From contig JAJCXO010000018.1 in assembly GCA_029263395.1 (NCBI GenBank), positions 1 to 64,000 of the forward strand: a stretch of 64,000 bases of DNA, in the 5' to 3' direction. Made by a program: the position numbers and the translations under genes. Positions 45,042 through 53,458 of this stretch are shown piece by piece. The notes below the pieces were generated by a model that was given only the letters and a program-made list of their open reading frames with translations, did not search any database and had not been told where the DNA came from. Every line of letters begins with the position of its first letter. Within the stretch, counting starts at the first letter, position 1. The DNA comes from Acidobacteriota bacterium. Lineage in GTDB: Bacteria > Acidobacteriota > Thermoanaerobaculia > Multivoradales > J023.

Positions 45042-45647
45042 ATGATGATTGTGGTCAAGAATGGGCGCGTGACACCACCAGGCCCGGAAACACCGGCAAC
45101 AAGCCAGGCAGCAGACGAAATTGAACTGATTCGGCGCATCGCAGCCGGTGATCGGGCAGCCTTCGAGTCGGCATATCGACTCTACTTCCCTCGGCTGACA
45201 CGTTTCGTCGCCCGCCTGACGCGACAGGCCGACGTGATCGAAGAAGTGGTCAACGACACCATGGTTGTCGTCTGGCAGCAGGCCAACCGTTTCCGCGGCG
45301 ATTCCCGGCCGTCCAGCTGGGTGCTCGGTATCGCCTATCGCACCACGCTCAAGCGTCTGCGCAATCAGGGTAGACGCCCGGAAGAAGGCCTCACCGCCGC
45401 GCTACATTTGGTGGATCCTCGCGAGCCGGAAGCCTCCTTGGCACGGCGTCAGGCCGGGGAGAGAGTCCGCCGGGCCATTGAACGCCTTTCCCCCGAACAC
45501 CGAGCAGTGATCCAACTGACCTTCTTTGGCGACTACGCCTACCGGGAGATCGCTGAGATCGTCGGCTGTCCGGTCAACACCATCAAAACCCGCATGTTCC
45601 ATGCGCGCAAACGCCTCGAGCGACTGCTACGCACGATGGGAGATTGA
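45042..45647 (+). CDS. ECF-type sigma factor
   Basis: 201 residues with sigma-70 region 2 (AFESAYRLYFPRLTRFVARL; NDTMVVVWQQANRFRGDSRP) and region 4 (RRAIERLSPEHRAVIQLTFF; YREIAEIVGCPVNTIKTRMF). An ECF alternative sigma factor acting with the adjacent zinc-finger anti-sigma protein. The N-terminal 25 residues are not conserved-looking. The stop overlaps the start region of the next gene, so the two are co-transcribed. Confidence 0.92.
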   Translation: MMIVVKNGRVTPPGPETPATSQAADEIELIRRIAAGDRAAFESAYRLYFPRLTRFVARLTRQADVIEEVVNDTMVVVWQQANRFRGDSRPSSWVLGIAYRTTLKRLRNQGRRPEEGLTAALHLVDPREPEASLARRQAGERVRRAIERLSPEHRAVIQLTFFGDYAYREIAEIVGCPVNTIKTRMFHARKRLERLLRTMGD

Positions 45648-45649
45648 TC

Positions 45650-46351
45650 ATGATCGGCGCTACATCGACCGCGACCCACCGTCATTGCTGGAAGCTACTG
45701 CCGTGGTACGTCAACGGCACGCTGGAGACCGTCGAACGGATCGAGGTCGAAGAGCACCTCGAAGATTGCCCAGACTGTCGGCAAGAGATCGAGGCGCTCG
45801 GCGAGTTGCGGCGACAAGTGCATGCCAGCCAAACACTAGCCGTCACTCAGGCGGCGGCGATGGAGTCGCCAACGGCTGCCAGCCGAGGTCTGAGGCAAGT
45901 GCTAGATCGAATCGCCGACGATACGAACAACCGTGATGCGAACAACCGAAATGCGAATAGGAGCTTCTGGCCTGCACCCCCCGTGCGTTGGGTGCTCGCG
46001 GCCCAGATGGCTGCAATTCTGGTGCTCACCCTGTTTCTGGCGTGGCCGTCAACACCACAACCTCCGTCAACTTTCCCAACAGCCGCCAGTTACACAACCC
46101 TATCGGATCCTCGAGCCACCACAGCCGACGCCGACCGCAAGCGTATTCGGATTGTCTTCAGCGAAACGGCGACGGAACTCGAGCTTCGCCACCTGCTGAG
46201 ATCTGTTGGTGCCGAAATCATCGCCGGCCCATCGTCGGTCGGTGCCTACACCTTGCAGGCAAGCCCTGACCTCGACGGCGACTCCGACCTGCTCACCCAC
46301 TTGCGATCCGACCCGTTGGTGCGACTCGCCGAATCCCTCACTCCGCGATAG
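45650..46351 (+). CDS. Membrane-bound zinc-finger anti-sigma factor
   Basis: ATG 45650 lies two bases after the sigma-factor stop codon. The N-terminus has the ZAS motif H-X3-C-X2-C (EEHLEDCPDCRQEI), binding the ECF sigma factor in the cytosol. A transmembrane helix (RWVLAAQMAAILVLTLFLAW) is followed by an exported domain of about 90 residues (RIRIVFSETATELELRHLLR; SVGAYTLQASPDLDGDSDLL) like the N-terminal inhibitor domain of fervidolysin-type proteases. A short Asn/Arg/Asp repeat (NNRDANNRNANR) precedes the helix. Likely senses a periplasmic signal. Confidence 0.88.
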   Translation: MIGATSTATHRHCWKLLPWYVNGTLETVERIEVEEHLEDCPDCRQEIEALGELRRQVHASQTLAVTQAAAMESPTAASRGLRQVLDRIADDTNNRDANNRNANRSFWPAPPVRWVLAAQMAAILVLTLFLAWPSTPQPPSTFPTAASYTTLSDPRATTADADRKRIRIVFSETATELELRHLLRSVGAEIIAGPSSVGAYTLQASPDLDGDSDLLTHLRSDPLVRLAESLTPR

Positions 46352-46461
46352 TCGATTCGCTGCCCGCTCGTCTCCCAGAGGCCACCACTATCCTTCCAGC
46401 CCTTACCGATTCGACGCCGTCGGATCCCCCCTAAAGAAGCCTTACCAACAGGAAGCCTGAT

Positions 46462-47361
46462 ATGAAACACCTGATGCTCGGACTCCTTGCTCTATTCCTC
46501 GTCACTCCATTGATGGCCCAGGAGGTGATCGACTTCCAAAGCGACTTAGACTTCGACGACCCGGAAGCCTGGGCGATGAAATTTTTCACCTCGATGGGCT
46601 TGCTCTCCAGTGTGGGGGCCATCGAGACCCTGGAGCCTGGCGCCGTCGAGTTGGGATTCGAGGTCATGCAGATCCCTCATCTCGACCGCGAACAACGGAC
46701 GGTCGGTTTCGGTGGTTTCAAGGAAGAAGACCTCAACCGTTCGCCGGCCTCCGGTCGTCTAAGGCTGCGGGTCGGGTTGCCGCATCGTTTCGCCTTGACC
46801 CTCGGTTGGGTACCGCCGGCCGAGGTTGACGGCCTCGAGACCAACCTGCTGTCACTGGCGATCGAAAAGGTACTGCTCGAAAAGGCCCCCTGGGCGCTGG
46901 GCCTGCGGGCTTACGGTCAGACCGGCAACACCAAGGGTGATCTCACTTGTAAAGCTGGCGGTGACGAACGGTTCGCCCCAGGCTCGCCTGAAAACCTCTT
47001 CGGCTGTCGCGCACCGTCAGCCGACGAAGTGACCATGGAGTACTTCGGAGTCGAGTTGGTCGCCACTTATCAGCTGCCAGGCAATCGCGCCCCGAACCTG
47101 CACTTCGGAGTTGCTGCCAATCAGCTCGACATGGAATTCCAAGTCGACGCCCTCACCTTCGATCTTCGCGACCGCAGCCTGCTGCGCGCCGACGGCGACA
47201 CCGTGTCCTTCAGTGCTGGCGCCACCTGGTCACTCAAACGCAGCACTCGACTGGGTTTCGAAGTCTTCTACTCACCGCTCGAGGTCCAGCGACGCGGCCA
47301 GGAAAGGGAAAACGACGACCTGCTCCATGTTCGTGGAGCACTACGTTTCCGAATCCGCTGA
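46462..47361 (+). CDS. Outer-membrane beta-barrel-like protein, unknown
   Basis: 299 residues, signal peptide MKHLMLGLLALFLVTPLMAQ. The rest is rich in short alternating strands (GRLRLRVGLPHRFALTLGWV; YFGVELVATYQLPGNRAPNL; FSAGATWSLKRSTRLGFEVF) and ends with a strand (LLHVRGALRFRIR) typical of barrels, though without a terminal Phe. The gene follows the sigma/anti-sigma pair by 110 bp and could be its target. No family is recognised. Confidence 0.65.
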   Translation: MKHLMLGLLALFLVTPLMAQEVIDFQSDLDFDDPEAWAMKFFTSMGLLSSVGAIETLEPGAVELGFEVMQIPHLDREQRTVGFGGFKEEDLNRSPASGRLRLRVGLPHRFALTLGWVPPAEVDGLETNLLSLAIEKVLLEKAPWALGLRAYGQTGNTKGDLTCKAGGDERFAPGSPENLFGCRAPSADEVTMEYFGVELVATYQLPGNRAPNLHFGVAANQLDMEFQVDALTFDLRDRSLLRADGDTVSFSAGATWSLKRSTRLGFEVFYSPLEVQRRGQERENDDLLHVRGALRFRIR

Positions 47362-47401
47362 AACTTCCGAAACCGCTGAGGCTTCCGAAGCCGCTAAGAC
47401 T
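47348..47401 (+). repeat. 18-bp tandem repeat at the 3' end of the barrel-protein gene
   Basis: TCCGAANCCGCTNANNCT is repeated three times (47348, 47366, 47384). The first copy spans the last codons and stop of the barrel-protein gene. A GC-rich inverted repeat follows near 47419 and a 17-bp direct repeat (GTCAATCACAGTGCCGC) at 47457-47490. Confidence 0.75.
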
Positions 47402-47478
47402 GTTACTTCTCTGCCAGGGCTTGGGCCGTTCGGGCCCGGGCCGACGGATCAGAGGCGTCAATCACAGTGCCGCGTCAA

Positions 47479-48786
47479 TCACAGTGCCGCCCGTTTAGTC
47501 TGCCCCAAGCCCCGCGGTAGCGCCAGGGCTCCAGGCCTCGTCGCGCCTGGATCGTCTCGCAGTCGACGTGCTTCGGTAGCAGCAAGCTCCGCGGCTTCGG
47601 GCTCACCAACCAGCTGATGATGCTTAGCGAGCAGCTCATAGTCTTCACTGGTCAGATGGCCACCGAGCTCTTCAGTGACAAGTTTGAGCAGCTGCATCAC
47701 CCGCCTATCCTGACTGCCCGCCTCCAGGTAGAGCGCGGTCAAGAGTCGAATCGAAGGCAGGTGCTTCGGAGGTTTGGCACATTGACCACTGACACAGCTC
47801 GGGGCAATCGCGATTTCCAGACAATCCGCCGCAGCTGCTGGATCTCCCAGCTGCGCCAACACCGAGGCCAGTAAAAATGAAAACTCGGGATGACTTCCGA
47901 AGCGGCTGGCGGCGCTGGCCAGGAAGCTCCGGGCTTGCTCGAGATCACCGACTGCGATCAACGCGCGAGCGAAGCACGAAGACAACGTTGGACGCCCGGC
48001 AGACGGATCACCCAGATCGGCGAGACGGTCGAGCACCGGATTTGCCTCGCCTCGTATCAGCATCGCCTCGGCCCACAGGCCTGGCACCGACAGCTCACCG
48101 CTGAGATCGAGTGGCTGGTCGCCCAAACCTTCCCAGACCGCTTCGAAGTCCGCCACGGCACGCTCGCCATCTCCCATCAGCAGTAGGCAGCGCCCACGTT
48201 CGAAACGTGTCGCCGGATTGTCATCACCCGCGGCCACCAAGTCATCGAGAGCCGCCAAGGCCTGCTCAACTCGCCCTTCGTTGAGGTCGACATAAGCGCC
48301 GCGGAAAGCCTGTGGCAGGTTGGCATAAAGATCCGCCGCATCCTCAACCAACATGCCAACCAATGCTTGATAGTGGACGTCTGGGTCGAGCTCCGTTGCC
48401 AGTTCGTTGTCCAACTCCGGCAGCTGGTAGGCCTCGTCTTCGATCTCCCGAGCCCGAATCTCAACCGCCTTCAAACGCTGCTCGAGCTCCTGACGCTGAG
48501 CCGGATCGTCGACATGTTCGAGGGCACCACGCAACCACTCGGCAGCATCGTCGAAGTAGTCGGACTCGATCGCCAGCCCGGCCTTTTCCAACGCTCCAGC
48601 CGCCAACGCCTCCCGGGCCTGGGCGACCACCGTCGTCGCCCGCTCCTTGTCCACCCCGGTCGCTTGCCGCATGGCACGACGGCCGTAGTCCAGCGCACGC
48701 CGGGCTTCCCCTTTGTCGAGCTCAGCTAAAGCCCGTTCCAGATCTTGGCGCGGATCGCCGGCAAACAAACGCTTCAGAAAACCCAT
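47479..48786 (-). CDS. TPR-like cytoplasmic protein, unknown
   Basis: 435 residues without a signal peptide or membrane segment. The start (MGFLKRLFAGDPRQDLERAL) is followed by helical repeats with TPR spacing (AAEWLRGALEHVDDPAQRQE; RFERGRCLLLMGDGERAVAD; FARALIAVGDLEQARSFLAS). It may be an adaptor. A conserved KRLF start recurs in bacterial TPR proteins near envelope genes. Function not assigned. Confidence 0.72.
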   Translation of the reverse strand: MGFLKRLFAGDPRQDLERALAELDKGEARRALDYGRRAMRQATGVDKERATTVVAQAREALAAGALEKAGLAIESDYFDDAAEWLRGALEHVDDPAQRQELEQRLKAVEIRAREIEDEAYQLPELDNELATELDPDVHYQALVGMLVEDAADLYANLPQAFRGAYVDLNEGRVEQALAALDDLVAAGDDNPATRFERGRCLLLMGDGERAVADFEAVWEGLGDQPLDLSGELSVPGLWAEAMLIRGEANPVLDRLADLGDPSAGRPTLSSCFARALIAVGDLEQARSFLASAASRFGSHPEFSFLLASVLAQLGDPAAAADCLEIAIAPSCVSGQCAKPPKHLPSIRLLTALYLEAGSQDRRVMQLLKLVTEELGGHLTSEDYELLAKHHQLVGEPEAAELAATEARRLRDDPGATRPGALALPRGLGQTKRAAL

Positions 48787-48822
48787 AATGATGCCTCAAA
48801 GTCAGCCTGGACGAGGTTCCAA

Positions 48823-48905
48823 CGATCACTGTCCCTAGCGGTCACTGTTCATGCGATCACTGTTCATGCGATCACTGTTCCTGCGATCACTGTTCCTGCG
48901 ATCAC
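48823..48905. repeat. 15-bp minisatellite between divergent genes
   Basis: CGATCACTGTTCNTG repeats 5.5 times (48823-48905) with a 16-bp first copy. It lies in the 210-bp gap upstream of both divergent genes (TPR-like, minus; VOC, plus). The repeated CACTG blocks could act as iterated binding sites, but the near identity also suggests recent slippage. Confidence 0.85.
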
Positions 48906-48997
48906 AACGCTACCACTCACTACCCGTGCTAGCTTAACGTACGGATTGCAGAATACCCACCGGTTTGCTGACGGCCTCTCTAACCAAGGAGCTCAAC

Positions 48998-49648
48998 ATG
49001 CTCGACCATCTGTTGTGGGGTGTCCCCAACTTGGAAGACGGTATCCAAGACCTTGCACAGCGTAGCGGTGTGACCGCTGCGATCGGCGGCCGCCACCCTG
49101 GCATCGGCACTCACAACGCGCTGCTCGATCTCGGTAGTACTCGTTATCTCGAAATCATCGCCGCCGACCCGACGCAGGATCGTTTCACAGACTTCGGCCT
49201 GCTGCTACGAGAGCTTGCTGAACCAGGCTTGCTGACGTGGGCAGCCCGGACCGACAACATCACTAGCCTGGCCAAGCAGGTTCGCGACGCCGGGCTCGAA
49301 CCCGGCGAGATCGTAACGATCTCACGACGCCGACCCGACGGTGAACTGTTCCAGGGACGACTGCTCCAAATAGCCGGGCATCACTGGGGACCATTGATGC
49401 CTTTTTTTATCCAGATCGACGAAGGCTCCCATCCCAGTCGAGACGCACCCGCTGGCTGCAATTTGGCGAGCTTCGCGCTCGAACATCCAGATGATTCCAA
49501 CTTACACACGATCCTGGTCAACCTGGGCCTCGAAATCGATGTGCGTCAGGCTGATCACTCGACACTACGCGCCGAAATCGACACGCCGAACGGTCGAGTA
49601 CGATTGTCCGGGGCACCAAGCGTTACGCCTGAGAAAAAGCGAGCATGA
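48998..49648 (+). CDS. VOC-superfamily (glyoxalase-like) protein
   Basis: ATG 48998 follows AAGGAG. 216 residues begin LDHLLWGVPNLEDGIQDLAQ, the beta-alpha-beta-beta-beta start of a glyoxalase-like VOC fold, with RYLEIIAADPTQ and a second half with less obvious VOC module (LASFALEHPDDSNLHTILVN). Likely a metal-dependent enzyme or a fold relative of the Glyoxalase_3 group. The substrate is unknown. Confidence 0.8.
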   Translation: MLDHLLWGVPNLEDGIQDLAQRSGVTAAIGGRHPGIGTHNALLDLGSTRYLEIIAADPTQDRFTDFGLLLRELAEPGLLTWAARTDNITSLAKQVRDAGLEPGEIVTISRRRPDGELFQGRLLQIAGHHWGPLMPFFIQIDEGSHPSRDAPAGCNLASFALEHPDDSNLHTILVNLGLEIDVRQADHSTLRAEIDTPNGRVRLSGAPSVTPEKKRA

Positions 49649-50383
49649 TTATCAAAGAATGACAATTTGTGGCCTCACCGCTGACAAAATCTGGGCTTTT
49701 CTGGACCCTTTATGATCAATTAACCTGGCACGATGCTCGCATTACTCATTTATGTGACCCACGACAGCATCATATTTTGAAACTGGCATCCCTGACCTAG
49801 CAGGCCGTGGCAAAAGTCAGACCACGCTGAGAACGGTTCTTTTTCGCCAAACCTGCGTTACGAAATCTCTAGAGATCACCAATATCCATGCGATTTCAGG
49901 CCTTGATTTGACGAAAAATTACTCGCCCTCAGCGCGGAGCACTTTCACCACAGCCGCTAACGGGAAGCGCTCACCTTACGGAGCGGAATATAAAATAGCG
50001 TCGTCATCCGAGATTGCGTTTCGGATTGACCAAGGGTAGGTTGCGAGCATTTTCAGCTTGCCAAGATCAACCTATCCGGAATTCGGAAGAGCTTAGCAAG
50101 CCTTGCCTTGATCACCACAGACCCATCACTTCGCAACCGTGCCTTCTGTTTAGCCGGCTCTATCTGGCACGACAGATCCTTTGCTCTACGGATCACGATC
50201 AAAGCCCTTGCAGGCCTCGACCAAGAGCTCGCTCATCAGAGCCGGAGAAGTGGCTACGAACCGCTGACACGTCGGACAAAAGTCTCCAAAACAAAATCTC
50301 AACTGCTGCAGCATCTCATTCTCTGCGAATCAGCCTCAGCCGATCTTTTTCTGCCGTCGACCCGAGTCTTCGCAATGTCCCGC
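49649..50383. other. Gene-free stretch
   Basis: About 730 bp without a convincing gene. Features visible are an AT-rich motif TATAAAAT near 49989, a 6-bp hairpin ATCCGA / TCGGAT at 50006-50026 and no tandem repeat. Upstream extension of the next ORF across this stretch lacks coding character. Confidence 0.35.
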
Positions 50384-51088
50384 ATGTCCACGGATGACCT
50401 ATTGGTACATTACATGGCTCATCTCGTCAGGATCTGCTGGAGACGGTGTTCGTTCTATGTCAGCCTCGGCATCTGCCGGTTATTACATGACTACTCGACC
50501 GCAGAAGCCCGGTCGATCACCGATGTGATTACGCAGAATCCGGATCGCCTACGAGACGACGTCAGCTATCGACAAGCCAAGCGACTTCTGATGCGAGAAC
50601 TGCAACACCATTTCGGTTCGCTCTTGGAGACCCACCGAGTCGCCCGCGGTGAGTTGCGGTTCCGGTGCCGTCGTCCGACAGACCATGAGAGATCGCTGGT
50701 GCAGACTTACCTGGAGCTGTTGACCCCGTGGCAAACCAGTTGCCCAATACCGGAGTCTTTTGATCCGACGTACGATGTTCTACCTGCTCTTTTCTTCGAT
50801 GGTGGCCGGCCGGACGACGAGCACAGCGTCGAGATGCGACGTATCCACTCTGTCTTACATCCCACTTGTTACGCTCGTACGGCCCAGGCACTTGGTTTGG
50901 ACGCACCGGGAGATCGACTCCTCTTACCTTGCTTCAAGCGTCGCCTCACGGACCAGCAACCGCATTCGACACAGCTCGACGCCACGCGATCGCTCAGCAG
51001 AGAGGAACACTCGATGATCGATGTCGCCTTGGATCACCTGGCTCAACGGCGACGGAGATGGGCAACCCACTCAGCCACGCATAGGTAA
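50384..51088 (+). CDS. Conserved-looking hypothetical protein
   Basis: The frame is open from 50108, but residues after the ATG at 50384 (MSTDDLLVHYMAHLVRICWR) look more like a folded domain; the upstream 92 residues do not. The product of 234 residues has helical segments and a block EMRRIHSVLHPTCYARTAQALGLDAP that looks like a conserved motif. The C-terminus is Arg-rich. No family is assigned. An inverted repeat overlaps the stop. Confidence 0.45.
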   Translation: MSTDDLLVHYMAHLVRICWRRCSFYVSLGICRLLHDYSTAEARSITDVITQNPDRLRDDVSYRQAKRLLMRELQHHFGSLLETHRVARGELRFRCRRPTDHERSLVQTYLELLTPWQTSCPIPESFDPTYDVLPALFFDGGRPDDEHSVEMRRIHSVLHPTCYARTAQALGLDAPGDRLLLPCFKRRLTDQQPHSTQLDATRSLSREEHSMIDVALDHLAQRRRRWATHSATHR

Positions 51089-51106
51089 TGTAAACGCTCT
51101 TACATT
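51087..51106. promoter_or_regulatory. Perfect 7-bp inverted repeat (operator-like)
   Basis: AATGTAA, six bases (ACGCTC) and TTACATT. The TGTAA-N6-TTACA core resembles LacI/BlaI-type operators. It overlaps the stop of the hypothetical gene and faces the divergent or convergent region, so it could also be a weak terminator. No assigned regulator. Confidence 0.4.
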
Positions 51107-51414
51107 CCGTCCTTTGATTGGTGATCGCAATAGCTCACCACAATCTCGGACAACTCCTCTGAGCCCGCAGTGGATCGCGGTACCACTTCGAACAACAGTT
51201 GCTGACTGCTATCGGGCAGGTGTCTCGTCGCCTCAAAAGCTTGCTGGCGGCCGCTCTCAGCATCGAAGGGTAACAACAAACTCACTAGGGAAAATCGGCC
51301 GATATCGTCCTCGGCCCAAACTTCGATGACTTCGACGTGGGAAGCGAGGTCGAATCGGACACTCTGCTCGAGATCGAGATCGAGCCGCGCACAGTCCTCG
51401 CCGTCCGCCGTCAA
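51100..51414 (-). pseudogene. Possible fragment of a secreted beta-rich protein
   Basis: The 104-residue frame reads as a coherent beta-rich segment (LDLDLEQSVRFDLASHVEVI; VSLLLPFDAESGRQQAFEAT) but has no start signal. The adjacent frame upstream (51520-51600 on the minus strand) reads TLTIDVGNERAKLSRENVTL, suggestive of the same protein in another frame. I read it as a possible frame-shifted remnant; a small real gene starting elsewhere is also possible. Confidence 0.35.
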
Positions 51415-51658
51415 CGTCAGAAAGTTGGCATTGCCGGCGGAGGTTCGTCGCTTCGATCCGGTAGCGTCTCGGCTTGTCCGATATTGCTCGATAGTGATGC
51501 AGCGGCCCTTTCGTCAACAAATCTCCGCCAGCGCGACGTCTTGGTCAGCGTAACGTTTTCTCGCGAGAGTTTAGCACGCTCATTGCCAACGTCGATGGTT
51601 AGGGTGTCGGCGTAAATCGTTCACATTTTTCCGCAAACCCTCCAGAAAGGAGCCGCCG

Positions 51659-52156
51659 ATGCACCACAGTTCGAAACAGTCAGGTTTTACCTTGATCGAG
51701 CTCATGATTTGCCTACTGATCCTGGCTTTATTGTTGTCGATTCTCACCTTGAACTTTGGTTCCTTCACACAACAAGCCAAACAAATCAGGGTCTTGAACA
51801 CAGCACGCTCTATCGGCAATGCCTGCATGCCCTGGCTGGCGTCCCAAGGAGGGTCGGCGAGCCTCGGTGAGGCCGTAGACCTCTCGGACTATCCAGTGCC
51901 AATGACACGGGATGAGGTCGCCGCTCTGTTGAAGCCACGATTCATCAATTGGGTCCCAAACCTCGACCGTTGGGGCAACCCATGGGAGTTCTACTTCAGC
52001 GGCAATCTGCAAGGCCCCGAAGTATTTGTCGTGCGCAGCCCTGGCCGAGATGGCGTTTTCGACGGTACGACCTACCAGGTTGGGCCTTTCGTCGCCACTG
52101 ACTACGATCAAGACATCGTCTGGGCCGATGGCAATCTGGCTCGCTGGCCCGAGTAG
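51659..52156 (+). CDS. Type II secretion/type IV pilus-like pseudopilin
   Basis: AAAGGAG precedes the ATG. 165 residues start with a class III prepilin signal: SGFTLIELMICLLILALLLS, with the GFTLIE cleavage site, and the C-terminal part resembles GspG-type calcium-binding pseudopilins (PNLDRWGNPWEFYFSG; VVRSPGRDGVFDGT). It would be processed by a prepilin peptidase and inserted in the inner membrane. No other secretion gene is nearby. Confidence 0.88.
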   Translation: MHHSSKQSGFTLIELMICLLILALLLSILTLNFGSFTQQAKQIRVLNTARSIGNACMPWLASQGGSASLGEAVDLSDYPVPMTRDEVAALLKPRFINWVPNLDRWGNPWEFYFSGNLQGPEVFVVRSPGRDGVFDGTTYQVGPFVATDYDQDIVWADGNLARWPE

Positions 52157-52159
52157 AAC

Positions 52160-53209
52160 TCAGCTGAAGAGCGAAAGTTGATCGCCGCCAGGCCGCCGGA
52201 AGGCGGCGGTCGACAGCACCGGTGGGCCGGCGGTGAGGCCCAGTCGCTTACAGCTCATTTTGAACAACCCTCGCACCTGTTCGGCGAATGGCCCTTGGGC
52301 GTGAAAACGATGCCCGAACCGCGGGTCGTTCAGCCTCCCACCGCGCAACGACCGCACGCGGTTCAGCACTTTCGCTTTGCGATCCGGGAAGTGCTCGTCC
52401 AACCAGGTTTCGAACAACTCCGCGACCACCCCGGGTAGACGGAGAATCGTATAGCGAGCAAAAGACGCTCCGGCATCCGCGGCCGCCGCCAGCACCTGCG
52501 GCATCTCGTGGTCGCTGAAGCCAGGCACAATCGGCGCCACCAACACCCCCACCGGGACGCCAGCATCTGCCAGCTTGCGAATCGCCTTCAAGCGCTCGCG
52601 TGGATGTGAGGTCCGCGGCTCGAGGCGACGAGTGAACTCGCCATCGAGGGTCGAGATCGAGAGCAACACTGCCGCCGCATGGTGGCGCGCCAGCTCTGCC
52701 AACACATCCGAATCGCGTGCCACCATGGTGTTCTTGGTCATCACCAACACCGGATTGCGGACTTCCGCCAACACTTCGAGACAGCCGCGAGCCAGCCCCA
52801 GCTTCCGCTCGACGGGCTGGTAGGCATCGGTCACACCGCTCATCGCCAACACCTTGGGCTGCCAATTCTTGGCTTCGAGCTCGCGCCGCAACAACGCCGG
52901 GGCATCTTCCTTCACCAGGATGCGAGTCTCGAAGTCGAGCCCGGCAGAGAAGCCGAGAAACTCGTGGGTGGGGCGTGCATAACAATAGGTGCAGCCGTGT
53001 TCACAGCCTCGGTAAGGGTTGATCGAGGCATCAAACGGTAGATCCGGACTCTCGTTGGTAGCGATGATCGAGCGGGCGCTATCGCGCAGGAACTGCGTCT
53101 TCGGGCCCTCCTGCGGTACTTCGAGCTCGATCTCTAGACGCTCAAAGCGGTTCGGTGGATTCGCCGAGGTTCCACGACCATGCAGGGGAGTGTTAGTATG
53201 TTGACGCAC
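52160..53209 (-). CDS. PA0069-family radical SAM protein
   Basis: 349 residues. The 4Fe4S radical SAM motif CEHGCTYCYARP follows INPYRG. Conserved landmarks include LAMSGVTDAYQPVERKLGL, NPVLVMTKNTMVARDSDVL and PIVPGFSDHEMPQVLAAAAD. The family is related to spore photoproduct lyase. The last residues GGDQLSLFS contain QLSLF, the consensus DNA polymerase beta-clamp binding motif, which suggests action near the replisome or in DNA repair. The substrate is unknown. Confidence 0.9.
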   Translation of the reverse strand: MRQHTNTPLHGRGTSANPPNRFERLEIELEVPQEGPKTQFLRDSARSIIATNESPDLPFDASINPYRGCEHGCTYCYARPTHEFLGFSAGLDFETRILVKEDAPALLRRELEAKNWQPKVLAMSGVTDAYQPVERKLGLARGCLEVLAEVRNPVLVMTKNTMVARDSDVLAELARHHAAAVLLSISTLDGEFTRRLEPRTSHPRERLKAIRKLADAGVPVGVLVAPIVPGFSDHEMPQVLAAAADAGASFARYTILRLPGVVAELFETWLDEHFPDRKAKVLNRVRSLRGGRLNDPRFGHRFHAQGPFAEQVRGLFKMSCKRLGLTAGPPVLSTAAFRRPGGDQLSLFS

Positions 53210-53458
53210 GCGGGAACCACGTTATCTGAAGGGCAAGCGCATTTCGCGCAAATCGTAGGTCGCGTGCAGACGACGTGAGTCGTCCGGCGAGTGAGGCTCG
53301 GCCGGCACACGCAGACCGTTTGGTGGCTCAGTGGGCATTGGTTCCGTCCAATCTATCCCACGGCAGCGGCCCCGAACCGCCCGGAGTATATTTTTAAAAG
53401 CGATCGCAGCCTTCCCGCTGAACCGCTGACTCGAAACCGATCTCCCGCGAACTTCGCC

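Noticed and set aside
48745-49065. Frame encoding AITVH repeats
   Set aside because: It only arises from the 15-bp minisatellite and has no gene-like context.
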